Assembly: GCA_002633025.1 (NCBI GenBank)
Contig: NMRB01000098.1
Span: forward strand, 556,763-620,762
Length of the DNA stretch: 64,000 bases
Direction: 5' to 3'
Origin: Notospermus geniculatus
Lineage: Eukaryota; Nemertea; Pilidiophora; Heteronemertea; Lineidae
Under the pieces are notes generated by a model that searched no databases, was not told where the DNA came from, and saw only the letters and a program-made list of their open reading frames with translations. Every line of letters begins with the position of its first letter. Within the stretch, counting starts at the first letter, position 1. Both the position numbers and the translations under genes were made by a program. Positions 54,330-64,000 of this stretch are shown one piece after another.

Positions 54330-54557
54330 CTATGAAGTTCCATTCATGTGATTATTATTTGTTTGAATTATGTCACATCTGACATGTCTGATAATTATTA
54401 AACATCTCAGTGAGATATTTGATAAACATCAGATGTTGTATAATTCTAATTACATATGCCACATCAGCTGATGATTATTAAATATATCACTGAGATGTTT
54501 AATAATTATCAGATGTGACATAATTCAAAGAATAATGACATGAATGGAACTTCATAG
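54330..54557. mobile_element. Foldback with 4-bp GGAA flanks, inside the Kolobok left end
   Basis: Ends CTATGAAGTTCCATTCATG and CATGAATGGAACTTCATAG are inverted, with GGAA on both sides (54326-54329 and 54558-54561). The inside is AT-rich and partly self-complementary (ACATCTCAGTGAGAT-type). From 54558 to 55019 I see no gene. Confidence 0.85.
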
Positions 54558-55019
54558 GGAACTGATGTGGGCATACAGCAGAATCGAAGCAGGGATGTAG
54601 TTGAATACCCGCGCACGTTTCACATGAATGTTCCTAAATTTTCAAATGCCACTGTGCTTACTTCCTCCTCCCCCACCCAATGAAGAGAAAACAAATGCCA
54701 CTTGAACGACCGATCACCGGAAAACGCCTTTTTCAGCCCAATGTGTCTGAATTTAAAGAGCCTCTGGGGTACTGCAGTGCAATTTCGCATTTCTGAGTTT
54801 GTTTTGGTGGTTAGAAAAGAATTGTGACGGTTTTCCCGAGTTTTTACACGCTGATGAGTAATTACGGCGAAGTTTGCACCGAACTCCGCGTTGTTTGCGT
54901 CGACTGGTGCGAAGTGGAGAGAAAATAGTACCCCCAGCGCCATCTACAGTCCGTGGCGTATGAAATTGTACAACCTCGATCATAACGCTCCCGACAGCAC
55001 AGCAGTAAACACATGAAAC

Positions 55020-55243
55020 ATGGCGGACTACGATTCAGATTGCAGTGAAAAAAGCTCGGATTTATCGTCATTTGACATATCTGATTATGGAGACGATAAT
55101 GGAGATACGACTGGTGGTATTCACGCATATCAGTTTGAGCCAGTTTTGGACATATCGATTGAGGAAACGAGCGATGATGCCGATGAGGAGGGAGAGGATT
55201 CGGACGACGGGTTCTGGCGTCGGCGGATGGAAGACACCGACTG
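55020..55243 (+). CDS. First exon of a P2X7-C-terminus-like protein
   Basis: ATG at 55020, an acidic low-complexity N-terminus (MADYDSDCSEKSSDL...), then GIHAYQFEPVLD, another acidic stretch and RRRMEDTDW. The exon ends at a GTAAGT donor (55243/55244). The YQFEP motif, the acidic gap and the final DW match the start of invertebrate proteins with the P2X7 intracellular (ballast) domain, where the next exon would bring CxCGxC and a Cys pair. I cannot find that exon downstream; a Penelope relic (55.49 kb) and the end of the opposite gene occupy the place. Similar proteins are multicopy in many invertebrates. It lies inside the Kolobok element and runs toward its transposase gene. Function unknown. 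Confidence 0.5.
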
Positions 55244-55486
55244 GTAAGTCAAGTGATCACGGCCTTGCAGTCCTACTTCACTCAGGTGTCATTGTTGCTG
55301 GGCCTACCCCTAGGCCGACAATCATGCTTCGATTCTTTTCTGCATTCTCCTTGATTGAAATCTGTTGAGAATGAAAGCCCGATCAATGCATGGCAGTGCC
55401 AGTGCATGAGTGCACACATGCACAACACAAATCTGTAGGCCAATACATGTACAATACATGAATAGAACATGAATACAACGTGCCAA

Positions 55487-55580
55487 GCCCACCTGTGACC
55501 CTTGCTCAGGGAAAGGACCAAAGAGAGGTCGGAAATGTCAACTTTGCATCTCCTTGCCCTCCCAGTCCAAGTTACCTGTA
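55487..55580 (+). pseudogene. Short Penelope-like relic (Cys-rich linker)
   Basis: On the plus strand PTCDPCSGKGPKRGRKCQLC and SLPSQSK can be read. This matches PTCDPCSRKGPKRGRKCEL and SLPSQSH of the Penelope fragment at 49.05 kb. Only about 30 residues survive. Confidence 0.6.
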
Positions 55581-55738
55581 CATTGATGTGCCTAAATTGG
55601 CAGCCATATTGGTTTTATGCTAATTACTGCCAAACTGGCAAAATCTGTGCGTGGCAACAATATGTTATCCAATGGTGATGCCGATAATTTTATGAAGTCA
55701 AATCCTAGTTACCAGAGGTTGACCACGAAAGTCAAAAT

Positions 55739-58700
55739 CTAGGCTCTTTTCAGGGTTTTGTCTCTCAGTCTATGTTCCCTGTCACCATTTTCATTGAAAT
55801 GCAAAGCTGCCAGTAGAAGCCTGAAAGGAGCAAAAATGAATATGGTCAGTCAAGGGAATCATATCATCAAGGAGACAATGCCATACATGCAATGAAAATT
55901 ACTGCACTCTATAATGGTCGTATTATTCAAGGAAATATGTAGCCGTTTACCTGCAGTACATTCCTCTGTAACTGAATGATATCATCTTGGGGGCAAAGTG
56001 AAGGACAAGGCTGTGATAAGCCTCCAAACAGGAAGTCTGTGCTCCAGGAGACATCTTCCTCACAGCAGCATTGAAATATGCATTGTCAATAATTCCAGAT
56101 GCCTTCACTGATGCCTTTGAACCTGAAGAAGATTGCATTATAAAGCTATATGAAAATACTCAGTGAATTTCAATTCATACATCTGCAGTCATTGCCAGCA
56201 AGTTACTTGCTGGCAATGTTACTTCAGCAAATGACTCACAACTTACCTGCCTCAAGCCACTTCTTGCTCCTGTCCCTTCCCAACAATCGTCCATGGCCAC
56301 ATTTGGGGAAGAGTTCACCATGTCCTTTGTGGCGGTTGTGAAGGTGGTTCTCTAATGAAAGCCACTTTGCCAGAATGACATCCCCATTTCCATCTGGAGT
56401 AGATGCAGCACACCAGTAGAGATTGTTGACGATCGACTTGCACCATTCAAACAGAATTTGGCAGTCTTTCTCTTGTGCAGCCTTGGTGATCTTCTTCTTG
56501 ATGTCTGCAAAGAAGAATGGCGGAATAAGCTCATAGGAAGTTATTACAGGCCACGTTTTTTTAGTCGATCTGTAAACAGGAAGTTGGTCTCCCTGTAGAA
56601 TTCATTGACCAGTGAATGATATTATTCTAGATATAATACACTTACTCTTTGCTAAATGCCATACATCAAAGCGGTGGTCAGCCTCCGGTAGGTTTTCTCT
56701 GAGCCACTTGTTTATCTGAATGTGCCGATCCGTGACAATCACTGAGATCATGATGTCAACATATTGTAGGAATGCGACACATCTGATTAATCCTGCCTTT
56801 TCCATGTTGACACTGTTGTTGACACCTTCTTCATTTGACTGCAAAAATCAAAGGGAAATAGTGATTAGAATTTTACTGTGATCTAATTTCATTAATATTT
56901 CAATTTAATGTGGAACTAATCATTTCGCTTACATACCTGTACTAACTGCACATCCAAGATGCGATTCACATTCAGTTCGACCAGAGCGTATGAGCCATAT
57001 TTGGCACAGTGCCCTGGACTGACCAAGGACAACAGGTTTGCCAGATTCCTTGACCATCTTGATCATCTCCTGCTGGTTTAACCTCCACACCGACTCCACA
57101 GCTAGCCAAAGATACCGTCTCTGATGGTCATAGAACGTTGACACCTGGTATGTCTGACACCCGAGATGCTGGAACATCCTCAGTGCCTTGGCTGCTGACG
57201 ACCCAGAGAAGAGAATGGCGCTTGATAGGAGAAGGTTCCCAGCTGGCACATTGCGCAACAGCGGCTGGCTTTCCCAGAATCTGCAAGAACACAAAAAAAT
57301 TGGGAGATGAACTTTAATTACAACACTGCACAAAACCCTTTTTTCTTTGAAATAAAACAAGGAAACAAAAAAGAGAGCTAACCTGTCAAATGAACATTCT
57401 TTGTTGGAACACTTCTGCTTTATGGAGAGGTATGTCCCAATCTTCCTGAGATGTCTCTTGGCAGGTGATGAGCAGACTGGGCATACCCTGAACAGTTCCA
57501 TCAGGTTGGAGTGGAAGACAATGTACTTCTTCTGTTTGCCTGGGTCTTTCCTGTTATGAAATTGGATAGTTGTAAACAAGTATGCAAAAGATCACATGAA
57601 AATAACCATTCATTGTTCAACTCATACAAGACAGCTGACAGGACTGTAGATGCTGCAGAAAGACATCTAAATGACCCACCACATCCACTTTATCATTCTG
57701 GAGAAAGCACACTTACTCATTATCATCATCATCGCCAATGGTTAGTTCATCCTCGGCACCGGAGTCGTCATCACTGATGTAGTCACTCTCTGGATGATAG
57801 TTAGTGTCGTGAATGTCATCTGCTGTTGGCGAGTCGTCATCCTCCGACATGCTGGCTGCAGCAGGGTCATCGACGTCATTCGCATTTTCATTTTGTTGAA
57901 CGTTAGAACAAGAAGTGGCAGCAAGTTGACTCTGCCGAACGACGGGTGTTGGATCAGTTTGGGTCTCTGAAGAGAGAGATCAATCATTCATAAATCATTG
58001 AATCAGCAATCAAAATGGATCAAATGTTTTTAGTGCGATTGACTTGGGCAGTATCAACTTTCTAATCTTATGGTAACTTGCAGATGTATGACAACTTGGG
58101 GGAATAATTCCTCCAAGGTTACAGGACCGTAACACTATGATTCAACATTGTTTATATTGTGATAGACTTGGGTAGTATCAACTTCGCTGATCTTATGTCG
58201 ACTTGAAGATTATGACAGCTTGGGGGAATAATTCATCCAAGATTACAGTACCGCAACACTATGATTCAACAATGTTTATATTGTGATAGACTTGGGCAGT
58301 ATCAACTTTGCTAATCTTATGTTGACTTGCAGATTAATGACAGCTTTTGGGGGAATAATTCCTCCACGAATACAGGACCGTAACACTATGATTCAACAAT
58401 GTTTATACTGCGATAGACTTGGGCAGTATCAACTTTGCTATTCATATGGTGAACTGGAGATTTGCTAATCATATGGTAATCATAACTAATCATAACTAAT
58501 CATAATCATTTGCTAATCATAACTTTGCTAATCATATGGTGAACAGCTTGCAGGAATAATTCCTTCAAGATTACAGTAACCATATGATTTTTACAATGGT
58601 TGAACAAGATTTGTACTTGCCAGTTGAACACATCGTTTGTTTGGGTATTGAACCAACAAATCCGAACATTCCATTGCCATCTTCTGTCTGGGTACCTGTA

Positions 58701-60441
58701 AATGTGGTGAAAAATACAAAATTATTCAATACTTTCAGAATCAATCATCACATTAATCTTTATAGGTCTATGGAAAATGAAGATATCCATTTCATGTCAC
58801 CATCACCACAAGAGTATAATGAAATCACAGTTCAATGATTCTAACCAATAAGTTCTGGGGAAAATGAACAAAAATGGTGAAAAGTATGGCTTACCAATTG
58901 AGCATCTTCTCGGCACATGGTTCACCTGTACACGTACAGAACGATGAAGCGGTCGCAGTGCAGCTTGGCAGATCTGATCTTTTTTCAATGTGTCCACAGG
59001 CTACAAAGAAAAATGACAAATCAAACACAGGGTGTTCATGAAAATTGGCAATTACTACATTGTCATCATCATTTCTGAGTCATGTTCCTCTGGAACTTTC
59101 CCACTCACTTCAAAAAAGTCACGATGCAAGTGAAGTAATAACATGAATGAGATTTTCTGAATACCGGGTACATTTGAATATCAAGTGTGAAGACACTTTA
59201 TTTAGTAAAACATTTTGCACAGTGTAGACCAGTGACACTGACCTGATGAACACTGGTGTCGTCGTCGATCCCATCATCTGCATCCAATTCCATGGGGTCT
59301 TCAATTGACACTGCCTGTTCCACAGCTGCAACTTCCAAAGCTTCATCAACGAGCTGCAATTAACAGTGAAATACCAATATACTCAATCATTCATAGGACT
59401 CCCACCATGAACAAAACTGGAAGTGGTGTCTAAACTGAGGTGATAATCACGACTTGATTCTGTTCTGCAGAATCGGTAGGATGGAAGGACTCGCTGCCAG
59501 GGACAACCGGCACAGACAGTGAGCATCAGAATAGGCCTAGCCAACATCCACCCCAGTTTAGGCCATCAGAAAATGCAGGGACATTCATATCATGACTACA
59601 GTAGGCTGGTGCTAGGTCCTAAGCCTACACTCATAACACTACCATGACTACACCATGTCATGATAGGCAAGGCCAAGGCAGGCAAGCCAGCATCCACACC
59701 CCAGTTTAGGCCATCAGAAAATGAAGTAAGATAAAAGAAGCCACTGAAGAAGCACCCCATAACATAAGGCCTAGTAGTAGTACAGCCATAAAAGTGCTTA
59801 CAGCACCATGACCATCACCAATAAGGCAGGCAGGCAGATAGGCCTAGACATACGGTAGAGGCAATAACCATGCTGATAGATATGACACTCACCCTCTTCC
59901 TCTCTCTCTTCGCGGCTGCATTTCGTTTCGGCCGTCCCGTTGGGGTAGTGAATTCCATACCGGTAGGCCTATCAGGCGTGTTTTTCGATCCTCCTGTTCC
60001 TGTTCCAGGGCTTGAGTCGTAGTGGACTGGGGTTCCGTGTTTTGGTCTGCTCGGCAGCAGGGCGACCGACGGAATTGCATCTGGCTGCAGTTGCCATCGG
60101 TCAGGTTTCTGCAGCATTTCTTTCTGCATGTCACGCCGATGCTTGTTTGTCTTGCCGTCCTCGAAATGAGCAAAGCAGACGAACAAAGTTGCTGCCTTCC
60201 ATGAAAAGTCTTTCCTTGTATGAGCAACAACTTTGCACCACGCAGAAAACCTTCCCGGTGACCGATCTCTGTTTGGGAATGCATGGATGCCGAAGTCGCT
60301 GTTCGAGTTGGTATTCCCGCATCCAAACACCGCACATCGCTTTCCTCGGTCACCCCTCCGCTTCTTTGCCTTCTTTTCCGGCGGTTGATCATCAATAAAA
60401 GTAATTTCGGTAGTATCCATCGCGTAAAAATCGTATTCCAA
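55739..60441 (-). pseudogene. Kolobok transposase with N-terminal THAP domain, ten exons, catalytic-site deletion
   Basis: Exons in transcription order: 60441-59893, 59353-59243, 59000-58895, 57966-57717, 57550-57383, 57280-56937, 56838-56646, 56504-56247, 56122-55951, 55820-55739. Borders are GT..AG and phases agree. Exon 1 encodes a THAP zinc domain (CAVFGCGNTN, FSAWCKVV, CFAHFE) that should bind the element ends. Exons 2-4 are an acidic linker. Exons 5-10 form the transposase: CPVCSSPAKRHLRK, SQPLLRNVPAGNLLLSSAIL, VTDRHIQINKWLRE, HRFDVWHLAKS, CLEAYHSLVLHFAPKMISF. Near 57025, KPVVLG runs directly into SPGHCAKYGSY in another frame. Relatives as I know them have a GDGRxD-like stretch there, so the first catalytic Asp and the frame are lost. 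The last exon ends early at TAG. It cannot be active. Confidence 0.82.
58035..58560. repeat. Tandem repeat of about 123 bp, four copies, in an intron
   Basis: Units share GACTTGGGCAGTATCAACTT, GGGGGAATAATTCCTCCA and CACTATGATTCAACAATG. They lie between the third and fourth exons of the transposase gene. The last copy decays into ACTAATCATA repeats. Confidence 0.88.
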
Positions 60442-61534
60442 CTGACAGACATCGCTGGCGAGGCCATTTTTATATGCTTACCCTCGACTAATCTGATCAG
60501 CTGACTCCTGTCAAAACACGGCCTGTACAACCTCATACGTCACGTCCGCGAGGTGGCAGCACTAGTACGTTTTGAGTTTCATCTCTATTGCAGACGACGT
60601 TTTGGTGAGATTTACAACTCGATATATCGAAAACAGTGGCGTTATGTTTCGAACTTTTTGTCGTAACTGACTCAGATGGTCACATACATGAATTCCTAAG
60701 CACTAAACAGCATTTTAAAAGGGCCCTAGAGGCTCTTTAAGATCTACTTGTATCAAAATACAAGTAGATCTTGGCCAATTTTAGCGATAAGGATCATGGG
60801 ACTGGGATACCAGCAAACCTTGGTTCAAAAATCCACCTTTTGTTCAACGTTTATACACGTTCTCCGCGAGTGCAAAAAAAGATCTATTGATTTTGTGCTG
60901 CAAATATAATGTAGGGTTTCGAACCCACACCTAGCATTACACATTCACCTAAGCTGTAAAGCTACTTTTTCCAGGGGATGGAAATTACTGTACGCCGCCC
61001 TAAAATCGCTGGGCTCATTAAGGCCGGTATAACGTGTATTTCTGCTACTCGTGAAGGATTATTCAAAGCCCTGTGAAAACCGCACCGCTCGCCGGAAACC
61101 TGCGCGGAATCTGCTATAGTGGAAACGGGCCTTTAAAGATATCACGGGTATTTTCGCGGGCCACGAAATTCATTGTTTATTTACGTTTTGTTTGTTTACG
61201 TCGAGGTTTTCTTTGTCTTATGAGTAATCTGTTGGTAGCATGCCTGTCTAGAACTTCTGTTGATTCCAAAAGTATTCATTTTGGTGGGTTGGCATGTCCC
61301 AAAAGTCCAAAATAACATAATGTAAACATCCATGTTTACAAACATTGTATGTAAACAATGAAGTCATGATACATTATCTTTGAGATTCGAAAACTCTAGC
61401 AGATTTCCCATGCATTTCCGCCTTTCAAAGTTGGCGTACATAGTTGGCATTGGACTTTCAAGGCCGACACTCTTTCAGGGATGGTACTTTACCGACACAT
61501 GCAGTGACACCTAGCGAGGGATGTGAGCACTTGC
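60442..61534. other. Region upstream of the THAP gene; small palindrome and tRNA-like piece
   Basis: 60739-60772 is a perfect hairpin (AAGATCTACTTGTA and complement around TCAAAA). 60905-60965 on the minus strand is tRNA-like (B-box GTGGGTTCGAAACCC). The promoter of the THAP gene should be just above 60441, but I see no TATA box. No other gene is supported. Confidence 0.45.
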
Positions 61535-61817
61535 AAATTAAAGAGTTGTCAATTCACAACAATTTTCAACGATTAGCTGTGAGATGTCAGGTTTTGTCAC
61601 TGAATCGAGAGTCGGCTACAAATAGCGGCGAAGTCGGTTACAAATACGGTTAGGACGTATCAGCTACAAATAGTGGCGACTGCGTTACAAGTAGCGTTGA
61701 TTAAAAATAACGTTGCAGCTACAAATAGGGTTGACACCGAAAACACTATTCGTAGCACCTACTAAAATCGGCTACAAATAGTGGTAGGTTACAAATAGTG
61801 GCGCGGCTACGAATACG

Positions 61818-61913
61818 CACAGTGAGCCTGAAATGGGTTTAAGAGCCAAAAAATTGCCCACAAATCAAACCTGTACCATCTGTTAGAGTATGGTCCTGGG
61901 AGTGTTTTGACCT
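61818..61913. mobile_element. Fragment of the CACAGTG foldback family
   Basis: CACAGTGAGCCTGAAATGGG and the next 75 bases match the arm of the element at 49168-50681. It starts exactly where the Kolobok right TIR stops, and has no second arm. Confidence 0.85.
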
Positions 61914-62069
61914 GCATTAAGTTAATTTAACCATCTCCTATTTGTTTAATCAAGGATCCATGTTCCAGTTACGCAATACTTCTCAAGGTCAGAGGTCAAG
62001 GTCACAGATAACTAGCTCTAGAGTAGTAAACTTATCATCGGAAACCATAGACATCGCTCCGATGTCCTT

Positions 62070-62191
62070 TTCTTGTTTCATGACGTAACGTCAATACTAA
62101 AATGACGTCAATGGCATCGCTTCGGTCGCACCGCTCGCAGCGCCGACCTGTTGGGATAAACGGCACTCCGGTTCCTCATTACGAATCACGA
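62070..62191. repeat. Family 3 MITE arm (related to 46137-46510)
   Basis: GCTCGCAGCGCCGACCTG, GGATAAACGGC and GGTTCCTCATTACG match an arm of the 46.14-kb element in inverted order. The other arm is not recognisable. Confidence 0.6.
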
Positions 62192-64000
62192 AACTATTTC
62201 AGGAGGTCGATGATGTTACGTCATGACTCGGTTTCTTCGTCTAAATCCGTGGTGGTCCGTTCTGCGGCCTTGTGAATGGTGTGACAACCTCTTTTTAACA
62301 CCACGTCTGTCACAAAGTGCTTGTGAGCATAGTGTACATAGTATTCATTTTGTGAAATGGTGCCTGTGAGCATTGTGTACATAGTATTCATTTTGATCAT
62401 TAGAGGGTGCTGGTGTGTGGAGTGGAGTGTTGGTGAATGCTACTGGGTGGCGCCTTGGCGTGGCGGCAAGAGAGCACCATTTTGATTAGGGTTGACTTCC
62501 GATGGTGCCTAAACGAATCAAGCGCCATCCACCATACAAATCCGTTCAAATCATACAACAGGCTTGGGGTGAGTTGTGAACCTGTCTATTATTACCTCCA
62601 CCTGATTAGTTTTGTGTTATGTGTCAAACTTCGCATATTTTCGGCGAGCGAGTTGAAATATGTTTGTGCTGAGGGAATGGGGCGTGAGTCATTACGTTTA
62701 CACTGCCACAGGCCACAGGTTGATGAAATGGAGAGCCCCTAGTGGCAGTAGTTTGAGTTACTCAAGCGTGAGCCACAGAATTCCAGGAATTGGCTGTTCA
62801 ATTTTGATTCCCCCCTCCTTTTTGCTATTTCTAAGGCCATAAAATCGTTATTTTTCAACATATTTCAAAAATTAAAAAACTGTTTTGATATAGTGAAGAA
62901 ATTGCAGTTCAACTGTATGACTTAGAAGCTGTGCACGCAAGGGGTTTTCATCATTTCTGTCTTTAGCCAGAAAGCTGAATAAACATTCCAGGCCAGTAAT
63001 CTGGACTTCACACCTCTTAATTGCACCCCTTCGAAACGGGTTTTGAAGGGGTCGAAATGGATTTATCCTCTGTGGGGTGTAAACGTAATGGTGTGCACGC
63101 CTGTAACGAACCTTATAACGAAGGCCCGTTAATACGGATCCACAGCAACCGGAACTGAATAATGCCCAGCCCGTTGGCGTCACTGCAGCATGCGACCCAG
63201 TGTCAGAGACCAAACAATGGTGGAAACACCCTGACACCAAGTAACATGTGACTGAGGATAGGGATAACGACTTCTAAGGCCAATAAGACGCACAAGACTT
63301 GTATAGACTTTTTTTAAAATTTAATAGGGAATTGACAAAAGTAGGAGGGAAGTTAGAACTGGAAGCGTGACGGAACCAACACTGCACCGAGGAATAAAGC
63401 GTAAGATATGCTAGCTTCTTTCCTCAGGCGCAGTATGGGCTCCAGGCACAGTTGAGTTAGGAACCAGCTCACGTCTCGCACCACCGACATGTCGCAGAAC
63501 CATTAAGAATACCGGTATGTACTAAACCTATGAGCGGGAGACCTGAGTCAGACGAGGCAATGCGGCCTTCCGCGCAGGGTGCCCCAACATTGCTGACTCA
63601 ACCCGGCGGGCCACCATCTCAAAAAGTACCCAAACCACAACAAAACTGTAGGCAATCTCGCAATTCAGCCTCAGGACAATGCTCAATGTGCAAGCAGGGT
63701 GTCCCAACATTTAGCCCATGGGGACACAACCTACAGAATCCCAAAGCGACAGGTCAGAGGTACGGGCGTTCACCAAAAACACGCCAACAACCGGCAAAAA
63801 CCAATAGCAGATATCGGAACTCTGAAAAATATGTAATACATGGTTACTCACGACAAGAACCAGGGAAACGGTCTACTAGCGTCAAATAGGCATAAAGTGA
63901 ACGAAGATTGGTGAGACTCCTCCACGCAGATCCCCAGGTCCGGCGGCAGAATAGGGAAAATCTACTCAACCATAGTTAAGTTCGAAGCACTACGTATAAA
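62192..64000. other. No supported gene to the window end
   Basis: 62.28-62.40 kb holds a direct repeat (GTGCTTGTGAGCATAGTGTACATAGTATTC). A short open frame at 63530-63889 (Gln-, Pro- and Ser-rich) has no recognisable domain, and an ORF at 62872-63240 is also without support. This may be part of another repeat that continues outside the window. Confidence 0.4.

Larger units (their letters stand above)
53970..61817. mobile_element. Kolobok-type DNA transposon with about 300-bp TIRs
   Basis: The left TIR (53970-54265) and right TIR (about 61535-61817) are inverted copies. Both hold many CTATTTGTAG units (for example AACCTACCACTATTTGTAGC) and share an inner part (GACATCTTACAGCTAA in the left TIR, a close variant in the right). 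Between them lie a minus-strand THAP transposase gene (ten exons) and a convergent plus-strand exon. The THAP plus transposase arrangement is typical of Kolobok elements, whose duplication is TTAA. I cannot see that duplication, because the right end abuts the CACAGTG fragment at 61818 and the left border is vague. Confidence 0.85.

Overview
This is a eukaryotic window, most likely from a marine invertebrate and probably a deuterostome of the amphioxus, hemichordate or echinoderm kind. Genes have GT..AG introns. The transposon families (hAT, MULE, PIF/Harbinger, Kolobok, Penelope, non-LTR) and the frequent palindromic 8-mers TAGGCCTA and TACATGTA fit such genomes, but I cannot name the species from sequence alone. 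I find almost no convincing single-copy host gene. The window is a dense, nested deposit of DNA transposons with a few retroelements.

Layout. 1-4160: right part of a hAT element with a transposase gene on the minus strand and a 43-bp minisatellite. 4.2-8.8 kb: a spliced gene that joins a Mutator-like DDE transposase to a YqaJ-type nuclease and a Tudor-like tail, with two frameshifts. 8.9-9.7 kb: a palindromic MITE with a 9-bp target-site duplication. 10.3-21.1 kb and 21.5-29.8 kb: two direct copies of a large element. It carries a RecQ-like helicase on the plus strand and, convergent to it, a six-exon minus-strand gene for a C2H2/DUF6589-like protein. Copy 2 has an intact helicase frame. Copy 1 is truncated and is split by a 6.8-kb Harbinger element, which itself contains a foldback element that contains a MITE.

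30.2-33.0 kb: a TIR element with a 5-bp duplication and a decayed zinc-finger exon, carrying two foldbacks and a TA-flanked foldback. 33.5-48.5 kb: MITEs, hairpins, a 5'-truncated LINE inside a MITE, two Penelope relics and a helicase relic. 48.6-51.0 kb: a Penelope-like fragment split by a 1.5-kb foldback whose termini read CACAGTG. 51.2-54.0 kb: one possible secreted PAN/Apple-type exon, tRNA-derived SINEs and a large inverted repeat. 54.0-61.8 kb: a 7.8-kb Kolobok-type element with about 300-bp TIRs. It holds a ten-exon THAP transposase gene on the minus strand and a convergent P2X7-C-terminus-like exon. 61.8-64 kb: repeat fragments.

How the genes fit together: each large element pairs a transposase-like protein with a second protein (RecQ helicase with DUF6589-like protein; Harbinger DDE nuclease with Myb/SANT protein; THAP transposase with P2X7-like protein; MULE transposase fused to a nuclease). 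Most copies carry frameshifts, stops or deletions. The RecQ-like helicase in copy 2 is the best-preserved reading frame.
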